Origin: DATCLS01 sp035265325
Lineage (GTDB): Bacteria; Actinomycetota; Acidimicrobiia; Acidimicrobiales; VFJN01
Assembly: GCA_035265325.1 (NCBI GenBank)
Contig: DATFOS010000177.1
Coordinates: forward strand, 1 to 64,000
DNA length: 64,000 nucleotides
Direction of reading: 5' to 3'
Position 1 is the first letter of the stretch. Each line of letters opens with the position of its first letter. Below, piece after piece: positions 57,580 to 64,000 of this stretch. Both the position numbers and the translations under genes were made by a program. The notes beneath the pieces are model-generated. The model was not told the DNA's origin and ran no database searches. It saw only the letters and a program-made list of their open reading frames with translations.

Positions 57580-58443
57580 TCAGCGGGCGTACTCGTAGAA
57601 GCCGCGGCCGACCTTGCGGCCCAGCAGGCCGGCGTCGACCATGCGGGAGAGCAGTGGCGGGGCGGCGTACAGCGGCTCCTTGAACTCCTCGTACAGGGAC
57701 TGCGCCACGGCCATCGTCGTGTCGAGCCCGATGAGGTCGGCCAGCGCCAGCGGCCCCATGGGGTGGGCGCAGCCCTGGACCATGCCGGTGTCGATGTCCT
57801 CCGCCGTGGCGAAACCCGACTCCAGCATGCGGATGGCCGACAGCAGGTACGGGATGAGCAGGGCGTTGACGATGAAGCCGGCCCGGTCCTGCGAGCGGAT
57901 CACCTTCTTGTCGAGCACCTCGGCGGCGAACGCCTCGGCCCGGCGGGCGGTCTCGTCACCGGTCAGCAGCGACGTCACCAGCTCGACCAGCGGCAGGACC
58001 GGCACCGGGTTGAAGAAGTGCAGGCCGATGACCTGTTCCGGCCGGCGGGTGGCCATGGCCAGCTTCATGATCGGGATCGAGGACGTGTTGGACGCCAGCA
58101 CGGCGTCGGGCGCCTCCACCACGTCGTCGAGCCGGCGGAACGTCGCCACCTTCACGTGCTCGACCTCGGGCACCGCCTCGATCACGATGCGGCGGTCGGC
58201 CAGGGCGTCGATGTCGGCGAGGACCTGCAGGCGCTGAAGTACGCCCGTGGCGTCGGCGTCTGTCAGCTTCTTGCGGGCGACGGCGGTGGCCAGCGACTTC
58301 TCGACGCGGGCCCGACCGGCCTTGGCTGCGGCCTCGTCCGCCTCGACCACGACCACGTCGTTGCCCGCGCGGGCCGCCACCTCGGCGATGCCCGCTCCCA
58401 TCAGCCCGCACCCCACGACACCGACCCGGTCCAGCGTTTGCAT
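57580..58443 (-). CDS. 3-hydroxybutyryl-CoA dehydrogenase
   Basis: A 287-residue NAD(P)-dependent dehydrogenase oxidising 3-hydroxyacyl-CoA to 3-oxoacyl-CoA. The Rossmann motif GVVGCGLMGAGIAEVAARAG opens it; VIEAVPEVEHVK, NTSSIPI, GLHFFNPVPVLPLVE (His of the catalytic His-Glu pair), and the C-domain GFIVNALLIPYLL and GCAHPMGPLALADLIGLDT are standard. It may serve fatty-acid, butyrate or PHB metabolism. TAACCT stands 6 nt before the ATG, so a leaderless mRNA is likely. It is divergent from the MarR gene. Confidence 0.95.
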   Translation of the reverse strand: MQTLDRVGVVGCGLMGAGIAEVAARAGNDVVVVEADEAAAKAGRARVEKSLATAVARKKLTDADATGVLQRLQVLADIDALADRRIVIEAVPEVEHVKVATFRRLDDVVEAPDAVLASNTSSIPIMKLAMATRRPEQVIGLHFFNPVPVLPLVELVTSLLTGDETARRAEAFAAEVLDKKVIRSQDRAGFIVNALLIPYLLSAIRMLESGFATAEDIDTGMVQGCAHPMGPLALADLIGLDTTMAVAQSLYEEFKEPLYAAPPLLSRMVDAGLLGRKVGRGFYEYAR

Positions 58444-58453
58444 GAGCGCAGGT

Positions 58454-58471
58454 TAGATGTCCACTCATCTA
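58454..58471. promoter_or_regulatory. inverted repeat between dehydrogenase and MarR genes
   Basis: TAGATG-TCCACT-CATCTA is a perfect inverted repeat in the 67-bp divergent gap. It overlaps the -10 region of the dehydrogenase promoter (TAACCT, 58455-58450 on the minus strand). It suits a MarR dimer repressing the dehydrogenase and itself. Confidence 0.65.
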
Positions 58472-58510
58472 GTCCACCAGGGCCCTGGGCGTGACCTACG
58501 GTGCGGGGCG

Positions 58511-59125
58511 ATGGCGCACCCCGCCTTCGACGCCATCGCCGAGGCCCGGCGGCTCTGGGCCCGGCACGAGCTGGACGAGCCGCTGGCGATGGCCGCGGCC
58601 ACGTCGATCATGCGCGCCAACCAGCTCGTCACGATCGCCGTCGACCGGGCGCTGCGCCCGATCGGACTGACGTTCGCCCGCTACGAGGTGCTCATGCTGC
58701 TGCGCTTCGCCCGGTCCGGTGCGCTGCCGGTGACGAAGATGGGCGAGCGGCTGATGGTCCACCCCACGGGCATGACCAAGCTGGTGGACAAGCTCGAGCA
58801 CGACGACCTGGTCCGGCGCGAGCCCAACCCGGAGGACCGGCGGGGCACCCTCGTCCGGCTCACCCCGGCAGGCCAGCGACTCACCGACACCGCGACCAAG
58901 GCCGTCGGGGCCGTCCGCTTCGGTGCCGACCTGCCCGACGACGACCTCGAGGGCCTGGTCGAGCTGCTCCGCCGGCTCCGCATCGAGGCCGGCGACCTGG
59001 CGGCGGACGAGGCCGGTTCGCCCGCCGGCCCGCCCAGGGGCCCGCCCGCCGGCCCGCCGGTCGGTTCGGTCCCCCCGGAGAGGGCGGCCAGGCCGCCGGC
59101 CGTGCCGGGCGCCGGTACGCCGTGA
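58511..59125 (+). CDS. MarR family regulator
   Basis: A 204-residue MarR protein with a normal winged helix (about 45-145: LTFARYEVLMLLRFARSG, VTKMGERLMVHPTGMTKLVDK, EPNPEDRRGTLVRLTPAG, landmarks only). The last 45 residues are a Pro/Gly/Ala tail with GPP repeats, unlike most MarR proteins. It is divergent from the 3-hydroxyacyl-CoA dehydrogenase gene, so a repressor responding to an acyl-CoA is likely. The inverted repeat at 58454-58471 is its probable site. Confidence 0.9.
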   Translation: MAHPAFDAIAEARRLWARHELDEPLAMAAATSIMRANQLVTIAVDRALRPIGLTFARYEVLMLLRFARSGALPVTKMGERLMVHPTGMTKLVDKLEHDDLVRREPNPEDRRGTLVRLTPAGQRLTDTATKAVGAVRFGADLPDDDLEGLVELLRRLRIEAGDLAADEAGSPAGPPRGPPAGPPVGSVPPERAARPPAVPGAGTP

Positions 59126-59234
59126 CGCCGATCGCCGCACGGCGAGGAGGCGGGCAACCCGACGGCGTCCCGGCGCGCGCCGCGGGCCACCCCTCGTCCA
59201 GAGGGGTGGCCCGGCGCAGGCGTCGACGGTGGGG

Positions 59235-59375
59235 TCAGGCGGGGTCGGGGTTGATGGCGAACTGGACCGTGGCGATGTCCGACGCCACGCCGAGCGCCCG
59301 CAGGTCCCGGCGGTCGACGTCGCCGTCGAGGTCGGCGTCCTCGACGACGTTGGGCGCGATCGAATGCTTGCGCAT
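59235..59375 (-). CDS. 46-residue dockerin-like calcium-loop peptide
   Basis: A 46-residue peptide with a good AGGAG ribosome site 8 nt before its ATG. Residues 13-24 (DADLDGDVDRRD) follow the dockerin/EF-hand Ca-binding pattern D-x-D-x-D-G-x-V-D-x-x-D, followed by LRALG as in dockerin repeats; the end is hydrophobic then acidic (ATVQFAINPDPA). There is no signal peptide and only one loop. It is divergent from the ECF sigma gene, 87 bp apart. Function unknown; a peptide precursor or Ca-binding small protein are both possible. Confidence 0.5.
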   Translation of the reverse strand: MRKHSIAPNVVEDADLDGDVDRRDLRALGVASDIATVQFAINPDPA

Positions 59376-59462
59376 CGGAGTGGCTCCTGGTGTGTGTGAA
59401 CTCTGTCCGTGCGGCCGTCTACGGGAGCCGGGCCCCTCCGGTTCTCGACTACTTTTCGCCGC

Positions 59463-60068
59463 GTGTTGACGGCGGGTGACATCGCTGGCTTCCGCGCCGG
59501 TGACGCCGACGCCGTGCGGGCCGTGTACCGGGAGTACGGCCGGCTCGTCTACGTCGTCGTCCTGCGGACGCTCGGGGACAAGCAATTGGCCGAGGAGGCC
59601 ACCCAGCAGACGTTCGTGAAGGCGTGGCAGGCCGCGTCCAGCTTCGACCCCGCGCGCGAGATGGGCCCGTGGCTGGGCACGATCGCCAAGCGGACCGCCA
59701 TCGACCTGTACCGCCGCGAGTCCCGCCGGTCGGCGGCCGCCCTCGAGGACGTCCCGCCCGGGCACCCGGCCACGGTGGAGCACCCGCCGGGCATCGAGCA
59801 GGCGTTCGACGCGTGGGAGGTGCGCCGCGCCGTCGAGGACCTGCCGCCCGACGAGCGCGAGATCGTCCGCCTCCAGCACCTGGAGGGGCTCACCCACCAG
59901 GAGGTGGCCGGGCGCCTCGGCATCCCGGTCGGGACCGTGAAGTCGCGGTCGTTCCGCGCCCACAAACGCCTGGCCGGCCGCCTCGGGCACCTACGCGAGC
60001 CCACCGCCGACGGACCTGGAACCGGCAAGGGCCCTCCGCCGTATCCTGACCAGGAGGTGAGACCATGA
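59463..60068 (+). CDS. ECF RNA polymerase sigma factor
   Basis: A 201-residue ECF sigma factor of the SigK/RpoE type. Region 2 at about 20-85 (REYGRLVYVVVLRTLGD, AEEATQQTFVKAWQAA, GPWLGTIAKRTAIDLYRRE) and region 4 at about 125-170 (LPPDEREIVRLQHLEGLTH, QEVAGRLGIPVGTVKSR). GTG start lies 7 nt after a TACTTT -10, hence a leaderless message. The stop overlaps the anti-sigma start by 4 bp (ATGA). Confidence 0.93.
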   Translation: MLTAGDIAGFRAGDADAVRAVYREYGRLVYVVVLRTLGDKQLAEEATQQTFVKAWQAASSFDPAREMGPWLGTIAKRTAIDLYRRESRRSAAALEDVPPGHPATVEHPPGIEQAFDAWEVRRAVEDLPPDEREIVRLQHLEGLTHQEVAGRLGIPVGTVKSRSFRAHKRLAGRLGHLREPTADGPGTGKGPPPYPDQEVRP

Positions 60069-60925
60069 GCAGCGACGACGACCGCGTCGCCTACCTGGCG
60101 GGTGACGGGACGGAGGCCCCGTTCTTCCCCGAGGGCGCCGACGACCTCGACGAGCTGCGTGGCCTCCTGGCCGACGCGACGCTGTGGGACGACCCACCGG
60201 CGAGCCTCGAGGACGACGTCGTCGCCGCCGTCACCGCGGCCGCCGCCGAGGCGCCCCCCGAACCGGGGACCGACGTCCCCTTCCCGCGCACCGACGAGTT
60301 GCCGGTCGTCCCCGACGCCCCGGCCCCCGGCACCGCGCCCCTTGCCGGGGCGGCCCCGGCGGGCCCGGCGGCCGCCCCCGGCGGGGACCGGCCGGCCACC
60401 GGAGCGGCCCCGGGGAGCGCGACCGCTGCCCCGGACACCGCCGGCGCCGGCCCGGCCTCCCTGGACGAGCGCCGGCGGCGGCGCCGGGCCTGGCCGGCCG
60501 CCCTTGCGTCCGCCGTCGCCGCGGCGGCGGCCGTGCTGATCGGCGTCGTGGTCGTGTCCGACACCGGGGGCGACGAGGGCCCCTCCGCCACGTTCGAGGC
60601 GGCGCTGGCAGCCACCGACCTGGCCCCCGGGGCCGGCGGCACGGTGAGCGCCGCCCGGTTCGACTCGGGCTGGCGGCTCGAGCTCGACGCCACCGGCCTC
60701 CCCCGCCTGGCCGACGGCGAGTTCTACGAGGCCTGGCTGCTCGGGCCGGGCGACGTGCTGGTCCCCGTGGGCACGTTCAACGAGGGCGCCGACGTGGTCC
60801 TGTGGGCGGGTGTCTCCCCCGCCGACTTCACGGCCTTCACGGTCACCCGCGAGACCGCCGACGGCAACCAGGCCTCGTCCGGCCGGCGCGTCCTCTCCGG
60901 TCCCCTGGAACCGACCGACGGGTAG
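60065..60925 (+). CDS. RskA-like anti-sigma factor
   Basis: A 286-residue membrane protein cotranslated with the sigma factor. The cytosolic part is acidic with a long Ala/Pro-rich linker; it lacks the HxxxCxxC zinc motif. One membrane helix follows (RRRRRRAWPAALASAVAAAA and AVLIGVVVVSD, about 140-165), then an extracytoplasmic domain with the RskA C-terminal pattern (GWRLELDATGLPRLADGEF, YEAWLLGPGDVLVPVGTF). It should hold the sigma factor at the membrane until proteolysis releases it. Confidence 0.88.
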   Translation: MSSDDDRVAYLAGDGTEAPFFPEGADDLDELRGLLADATLWDDPPASLEDDVVAAVTAAAAEAPPEPGTDVPFPRTDELPVVPDAPAPGTAPLAGAAPAGPAAAPGGDRPATGAAPGSATAAPDTAGAGPASLDERRRRRRAWPAALASAVAAAAAVLIGVVVVSDTGGDEGPSATFEAALAATDLAPGAGGTVSAARFDSGWRLELDATGLPRLADGEFYEAWLLGPGDVLVPVGTFNEGADVVLWAGVSPADFTAFTVTRETADGNQASSGRRVLSGPLEPTDG

Positions 60926-60926
60926 A

Positions 60927-61850
60927 TCACCGCACGACGAGCGGCGACAGCGTGCGGTGAGCCACCTCGAGGCCCGCCTCGACCAGCGCCTCGGTGCCGC
61001 CCCACACGGGGTCCTCGTGCTCGACCGACAGCACGCCGTCGAAGCCGCCCTCGTACAGGGCGTCGACCAGCCGCACCCAGTCGACCTGGCCGAGCCCGGG
61101 GACCCGGTAGCGCCACCAGCCAACGTCCCACGGGTCCTCGCGCACCACCGCCTTGCCGAACGTGCCGTAGCGGTTGCGCTTCTCGGGGAACAGCTCGACG
61201 TCCTTGGCCTGGGCGTGCGGGATCCGGTCGACATAGGGCCGCACGGCCGCGACCGGGTCGATGCCGATCCACACCAGGTGGGAGGGGTCGAAGTTGAGGT
61301 ACAGCCCCAGCTCGAACATCCACTCCCACAACTCGGGCGAGTAGGCGAGGTTGCCGGGGTAGCCGTCGGGGTGCCAGCCCTCCATCACGCAGTTCTCGAC
61401 GATGACCTTCACGCCCCGCTCGCCGGCCCGGTCGACGATGGGCCGGAACACCTCCTCGGCCTGCGTCAGGTTCTCCCGGACGGACAGGCCCGGGTGCCGG
61501 CCCACGAACGTGCCGACCGTGGGCACGCCGAGCTCGGCGGCGGCGTCGATGCAGGCGAGGACGTGGGCGTTGATCGCCTCGCGCTCCTCCGGGTCGGGGT
61601 GGAGGTTGTTGTCGTAGAACGCCAGCGACGACGCGATCAGCCCGTGCTTGTCGAACGTGGCGCGGAAGGCGTCGGCGCCCCCACCGGACGACAGCGCCGT
61701 GACGTCGACGTGCGTGGCGGTGAACGGGCGGTCGCCGAGGGCGGGCCAGGCGGCCACCTCGAGGGCGGCGTAGTCGTGGGCCGCCGCCCAGGCGGCGATG
61801 TCGTCGAGCGAGCGCTTCGGCAGGCAGGCGGTCAGGAACCCGAGCTTCAC
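60927..61850 (-). CDS. sugar phosphate isomerase/epimerase (AP-endonuclease-2 fold)
   Basis: A 307-residue TIM-barrel protein of the IolE/xylose-isomerase-like group. MKLGFLTACLPKRSLDDIAAW, LEVAAWPALG, VGTFVGRHPG, KVIVENCVMEGWHP (metal-ligand Glu), LNFDPSHLVWIGIDP (Asp, His), IPHAQAKDVEL (His) and GVLSVEHEDP (Glu) give the expected divalent-metal site. The substrate is probably a keto-sugar or inositol derivative. It overlaps the upstream dehydrogenase gene by 4 bp. Confidence 0.92.
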   Translation of the reverse strand: MKLGFLTACLPKRSLDDIAAWAAAHDYAALEVAAWPALGDRPFTATHVDVTALSSGGGADAFRATFDKHGLIASSLAFYDNNLHPDPEEREAINAHVLACIDAAAELGVPTVGTFVGRHPGLSVRENLTQAEEVFRPIVDRAGERGVKVIVENCVMEGWHPDGYPGNLAYSPELWEWMFELGLYLNFDPSHLVWIGIDPVAAVRPYVDRIPHAQAKDVELFPEKRNRYGTFGKAVVREDPWDVGWWRYRVPGLGQVDWVRLVDALYEGGFDGVLSVEHEDPVWGGTEALVEAGLEVAHRTLSPLVVR

Positions 61851-62974
61851 GGCGGCACCTCGATCCAGGAGAGGGAACGGGCCGACGCCAGCACGGCGTC
61901 GGTGATGGTGGCGGCCCGTACGCCGTCACCGACCAGGGGCAGGCCCTCGGGCGCCACCCCGGACACGGCGGCGTAGGCGTCCGCCACGAACAGGTCGAAA
62001 CAGTCGTGGTAACCCTGGCCGTGGCCCGCCGGCAGCGTGGCCAGGCGGGCGGCGTCCGGGGCCAGGTGGGCGGCGTCGCGGGGCACGAGCGTGGCGCCCT
62101 CGCGCCGGCCGACCCAGAGCAGCTCGGGCCGCTCCTGGTCGAAGGCGAGCGCGGCCTCGGTCCCGTCGAGCTCGAAGGCCAGGTGGTTCTTCCGCCCCGC
62201 CGACACCTGCGAGACGACGACCGACCCGCTCCCCCCGGCATCCGTCTCGAACAGGACCAGGGCGACGTCCTCGGTGGCGACGTCCTCGGTGGCCACGGCG
62301 CCGGCGGCCCCGGCGGCCGCGAACGTGGGCCGGTCGCCGGTCGCCCGGGAGCTGACCGTCGTGGCCGTGTGGGCCAGCAGGCGGGTGATGCGGGCGCCGG
62401 AGGTGAACTCGACGAGGTCGCACCAGTGCGAACCGATGTCGGCGAAGGCCCGGGAGGCGCCGCCCAGGCCGGGCTCGACGCGCCAGTTGGTGTCGTCGGC
62501 GCCGAGCAGCCAGTCCTGCAGGTACGTACCGTGGAGGACCCGGACGGGCCCGAGCTCGCCGGCCGCCACCCGGGCGCGGGCCTCCCGCACCAGCGGGTGG
62601 AACCGGTACACGAACGGGACGGCGACGACCCGGCCCGCGTCGGCGGCGGCCGCAGCGATGCGCCGGGCGCCGTCGCCGTCGAGCGCCACTGGCTTCTCGC
62701 ACACCACGTGCTTCCCGGCGGCGAGGGCGGCGAGGGCGAGCGGTTCGTGCAAGTGGTTGGGGGTGCAGAGATGCACGACGTCGATGCCGTCGGCCGTCAC
62801 CAGTTCGTCGGCCGAGGCGAAGGCGCGCGCCGCCCCGAGCTCGGCGGCGGCCCGCTCGGCGGACTCGGGCGACGACGCCGCCACGCCCGCCAGCTCCGCC
62901 CCGGCCAGGCGGGCCGACCGGGCGTGGACCCTCCCGATGAAGCCCGTGCCGGCGACGGCGATGCGCAACCCCAT
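61847..62974 (-). CDS. Gfo/Idh/MocA family NAD(P)-dependent oxidoreductase
   Basis: A 375-residue sugar or inositol dehydrogenase type protein. The Rossmann motif RIAVAGTGFIGRVHARSA opens it; CTPNHLHEPLALAALAAGKH and VVCEKPVALDG hold the family's EKP motif, and the second domain has DIGSHWCDLVEF with the catalytic-region His. The ATG at 62974 lies 7 nt past a TACGGT -10, so I prefer it to the GTG at 62992. It forms an operon with the isomerase and is divergent from the ROK regulator, which likely controls both. Confidence 0.92.
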   Translation of the reverse strand: MGLRIAVAGTGFIGRVHARSARLAGAELAGVAASSPESAERAAAELGAARAFASADELVTADGIDVVHLCTPNHLHEPLALAALAAGKHVVCEKPVALDGDGARRIAAAAADAGRVVAVPFVYRFHPLVREARARVAAGELGPVRVLHGTYLQDWLLGADDTNWRVEPGLGGASRAFADIGSHWCDLVEFTSGARITRLLAHTATTVSSRATGDRPTFAAAGAAGAVATEDVATEDVALVLFETDAGGSGSVVVSQVSAGRKNHLAFELDGTEAALAFDQERPELLWVGRREGATLVPRDAAHLAPDAARLATLPAGHGQGYHDCFDLFVADAYAAVSGVAPEGLPLVGDGVRAATITDAVLASARSLSWIEVPP

Positions 62975-62981
62975 GTCGGGC

Positions 62982-63064
62982 ACCGTATGCACGGCTTAGG
63001 TCGGATGACAAGCAAAGATCTTCATCTTTCGTCGTTGACCGAACAAAGCCTGCCGTGTTACGAC
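62982..63064. promoter_or_regulatory. divergent leaderless promoters with shared operator
   Basis: Leftward: TTGTCA (63011-63006), 18 bp, TACGGT (62987-62982), ATG 7 nt on. Rightward: TTGACC (63035-63040), 18 bp, TACGAC (63059-63064), ATG 6 nt on. Between the two -35 hexamers sits AAAGAT-CTTC-ATCTTT (63014-63029), a perfect inverted repeat. The AT-rich stretch stands out in this GC-rich DNA. A ROK dimer bound there could control both directions. Confidence 0.7.
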
Positions 63065-63070
63065 CGTCGC

Positions 63071-64000
63071 ATGCCGGCCGGGCCGACACCACATCGCCAT
63101 GCCGCCGCCAGCCGGGCGTCCACGCCCCATGCGGTGACGCCCGGTGCGCTGTTCCAGCTCGTCCGGGACGGGCACGCCGACTCGCGGGCCGGCCTGGCGC
63201 GGGCCACCGGCCTGGCCCGGTCGACGGTGTCCCAGCGGGTCGACGAGCTTCTCCTCGCCGGCCTCCTCGTCGAACGCGGCGACGGCCCCTCGACCGGCGG
63301 TCGCCCGCCCACCCGCCTGGCGTTCGACAGCCACGGCGGGGTCGTCCTCTGCGCCGACCTGGGCGCCACCCACTGCCGGCTGGCGGTGAGCGACCTCGAC
63401 GCGTCGATCCTGGCCGAGCGCCCCGACGAGATGGACATCGCCAACGGGCCGGACGTGGTCCTGCCCTGGGCCCAGGAACGCTTCGCCGACCTGCTCCACG
63501 AGGTCGGCCGCAGCCCGGCCGAGGTGCGGGGCATCGGCGTCGGCCTCCCCGGGCCGGTGGAGTTCGCCGCCGGCCGGGCCGTGAACCCGCCGATCATGCC
63601 GGGGTGGGACGGGGTCTCGGTCCCCGAGGCGTTCGCCGCCCGCTACCCGGGCGTGCCGGTCCTGGTCGACAACGACGTGAACGTCATGGCCATCGGCGAG
63701 TACTGGACGAGCTGGCGCCACGACGTCGACGACCTGCTGTTCGTGAAGGTCGCCACCGGCATCGGCTGCGGCATCGTCAGCCGGGGCGCCCTCCACCGGG
63801 GCGCCGACGGCACGGCCGGCGACCTCGGCCACGTCCAGGTCCCCGACGCCGGCGACGCCCTGTGCCGCTGCGGCAACCGGGGCTGCGTCGAAGCCGTGGC
63901 CAGCGGCGGTGCCCTCGCCCGCCGGCTCACCGCGGCCGGCATCGACGCCCACGACAGCCGCGACGTCGTCGCCCTGGTCCGGGCGGGCAACGTCGAGGCG
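63071..64000 (+). CDS. ROK family transcriptional regulator (cut by window end)
   Basis: At least 310 residues; the frame is open at the right edge. A MarR-like winged helix at about 22-80 (ALFQLVRDGHADSRAGLARA, LARSTVSQRVDELLLAGLL) is followed by the ROK sugar-kinase fold: ADLGATHCRLAVSDLD, GIGVGLPGPVEF, LVDNDVNVMAIGEYW (the Asp-Asn-Asp region), VKVATGIGCGIV, and the ROK zinc motif as GDLGHVQV with CRCGNRGCVEAVASG. Such regulators are displaced by a sugar or derepressed by one. It is divergent from the dehydrogenase-isomerase operon. The start follows TACGAC by 6 nt. Confidence 0.93.
   Translation, partial: MPAGPTPHRHAAASRASTPHAVTPGALFQLVRDGHADSRAGLARATGLARSTVSQRVDELLLAGLLVERGDGPSTGGRPPTRLAFDSHGGVVLCADLGATHCRLAVSDLDASILAERPDEMDIANGPDVVLPWAQERFADLLHEVGRSPAEVRGIGVGLPGPVEFAAGRAVNPPIMPGWDGVSVPEAFAARYPGVPVLVDNDVNVMAIGEYWTSWRHDVDDLLFVKVATGIGCGIVSRGALHRGADGTAGDLGHVQVPDAGDALCRCGNRGCVEAVASGGALARRLTAAGIDAHDSRDVVALVRAGNVEA

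Noticed and set aside
58990..59125. Proline-rich repeat at the end of the MarR gene as a DNA repeat element
   Set aside because: The repeat is explained by GPP codons in a low-complexity protein tail and does not recur outside the gene.

Overview
This is a very GC-rich (roughly 74%) chromosomal window with about 60 tightly packed genes on both strands. Many gene pairs overlap by 4 bp, and at least nine genes carry a TAnnnT -10 hexamer only 6 to 8 nt before the start codon, the leaderless layout common in Actinomycetota. An EthA-type monooxygenase, an F420-type LLM oxidoreductase, a CvnA-like sensor kinase, RskA-like anti-sigma and large LuxR/STAND regulators also point to Actinomycetota. Acidimicrobiia is my guess, but no rRNA or marker gene is present to settle it. 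I see no tRNA, rRNA, CRISPR array, prophage or intact transposase.

Layout. 1-3.4 kb: a sigma factor lacking its usual C-terminal domain, facing a three-gene minus-strand operon (arylsulfotransferase-like lipoprotein, unknown protein, alpha/beta hydrolase). 3.4-12 kb: TfoX-like protein, a large LuxR-type ATPase regulator bracketed by two near-identical palindromes, a small protein, a trypsin-like protease/DRGH-nuclease fusion, and a second STAND ATPase. 12-20.3 kb: methyltransferase, acetyltransferase, haloalkane dehalogenase, a 166-bp foldback element that supplies the stop codon of a HhH-GPD-like gene, a HugZ/DUF2470 protein, a polytopic membrane protein, VOC and ASCH proteins. 20.3-21.1 kb: a decayed stretch with a short-chain-dehydrogenase remnant and a small protein that has a relative at 37 kb.

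21-26 kb: ethA, then ahpC-ahpF-oxyR with an OxyR-like site before ahpC and duplicated hairpins between ahpC and ahpF, a complete peroxide-defence unit. 26-39 kb: single enzymes (EthD, MOSC, methyltransferases, Tat-exported PLP enzyme, flavodoxin-fold and alpha/beta hydrolases), a membrane Ser/Thr kinase, a His-rich EamA transporter, a leaderless TetR gene, a 36-residue lipoprotein, and an excisionase-HTH/B12-binding regulator.

39-48.5 kb: a branched-chain-amino-acid-type (HAAT) ABC system in an unusual form: LivH and LivM are fused, and an MFS transporter is fused to both ATPases (LivF and LivG types) in one 1029-residue protein, followed by the binding protein. A probable long structured leader precedes it. 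48.5-53 kb: a TetR gene with its operator, overlapping a heterodimeric ABC exporter. 53-64 kb: cysteine-desulfurase-like enzyme, FAH hydrolase, an orphan CvnA-like kinase, 3-hydroxyacyl-CoA dehydrogenase divergent from a MarR gene, a 46-residue dockerin-like peptide divergent from an ECF sigma/anti-sigma pair, and a sugar-type locus (isomerase plus Gfo/Idh/MocA dehydrogenase) divergent from a ROK regulator that runs off the right edge.
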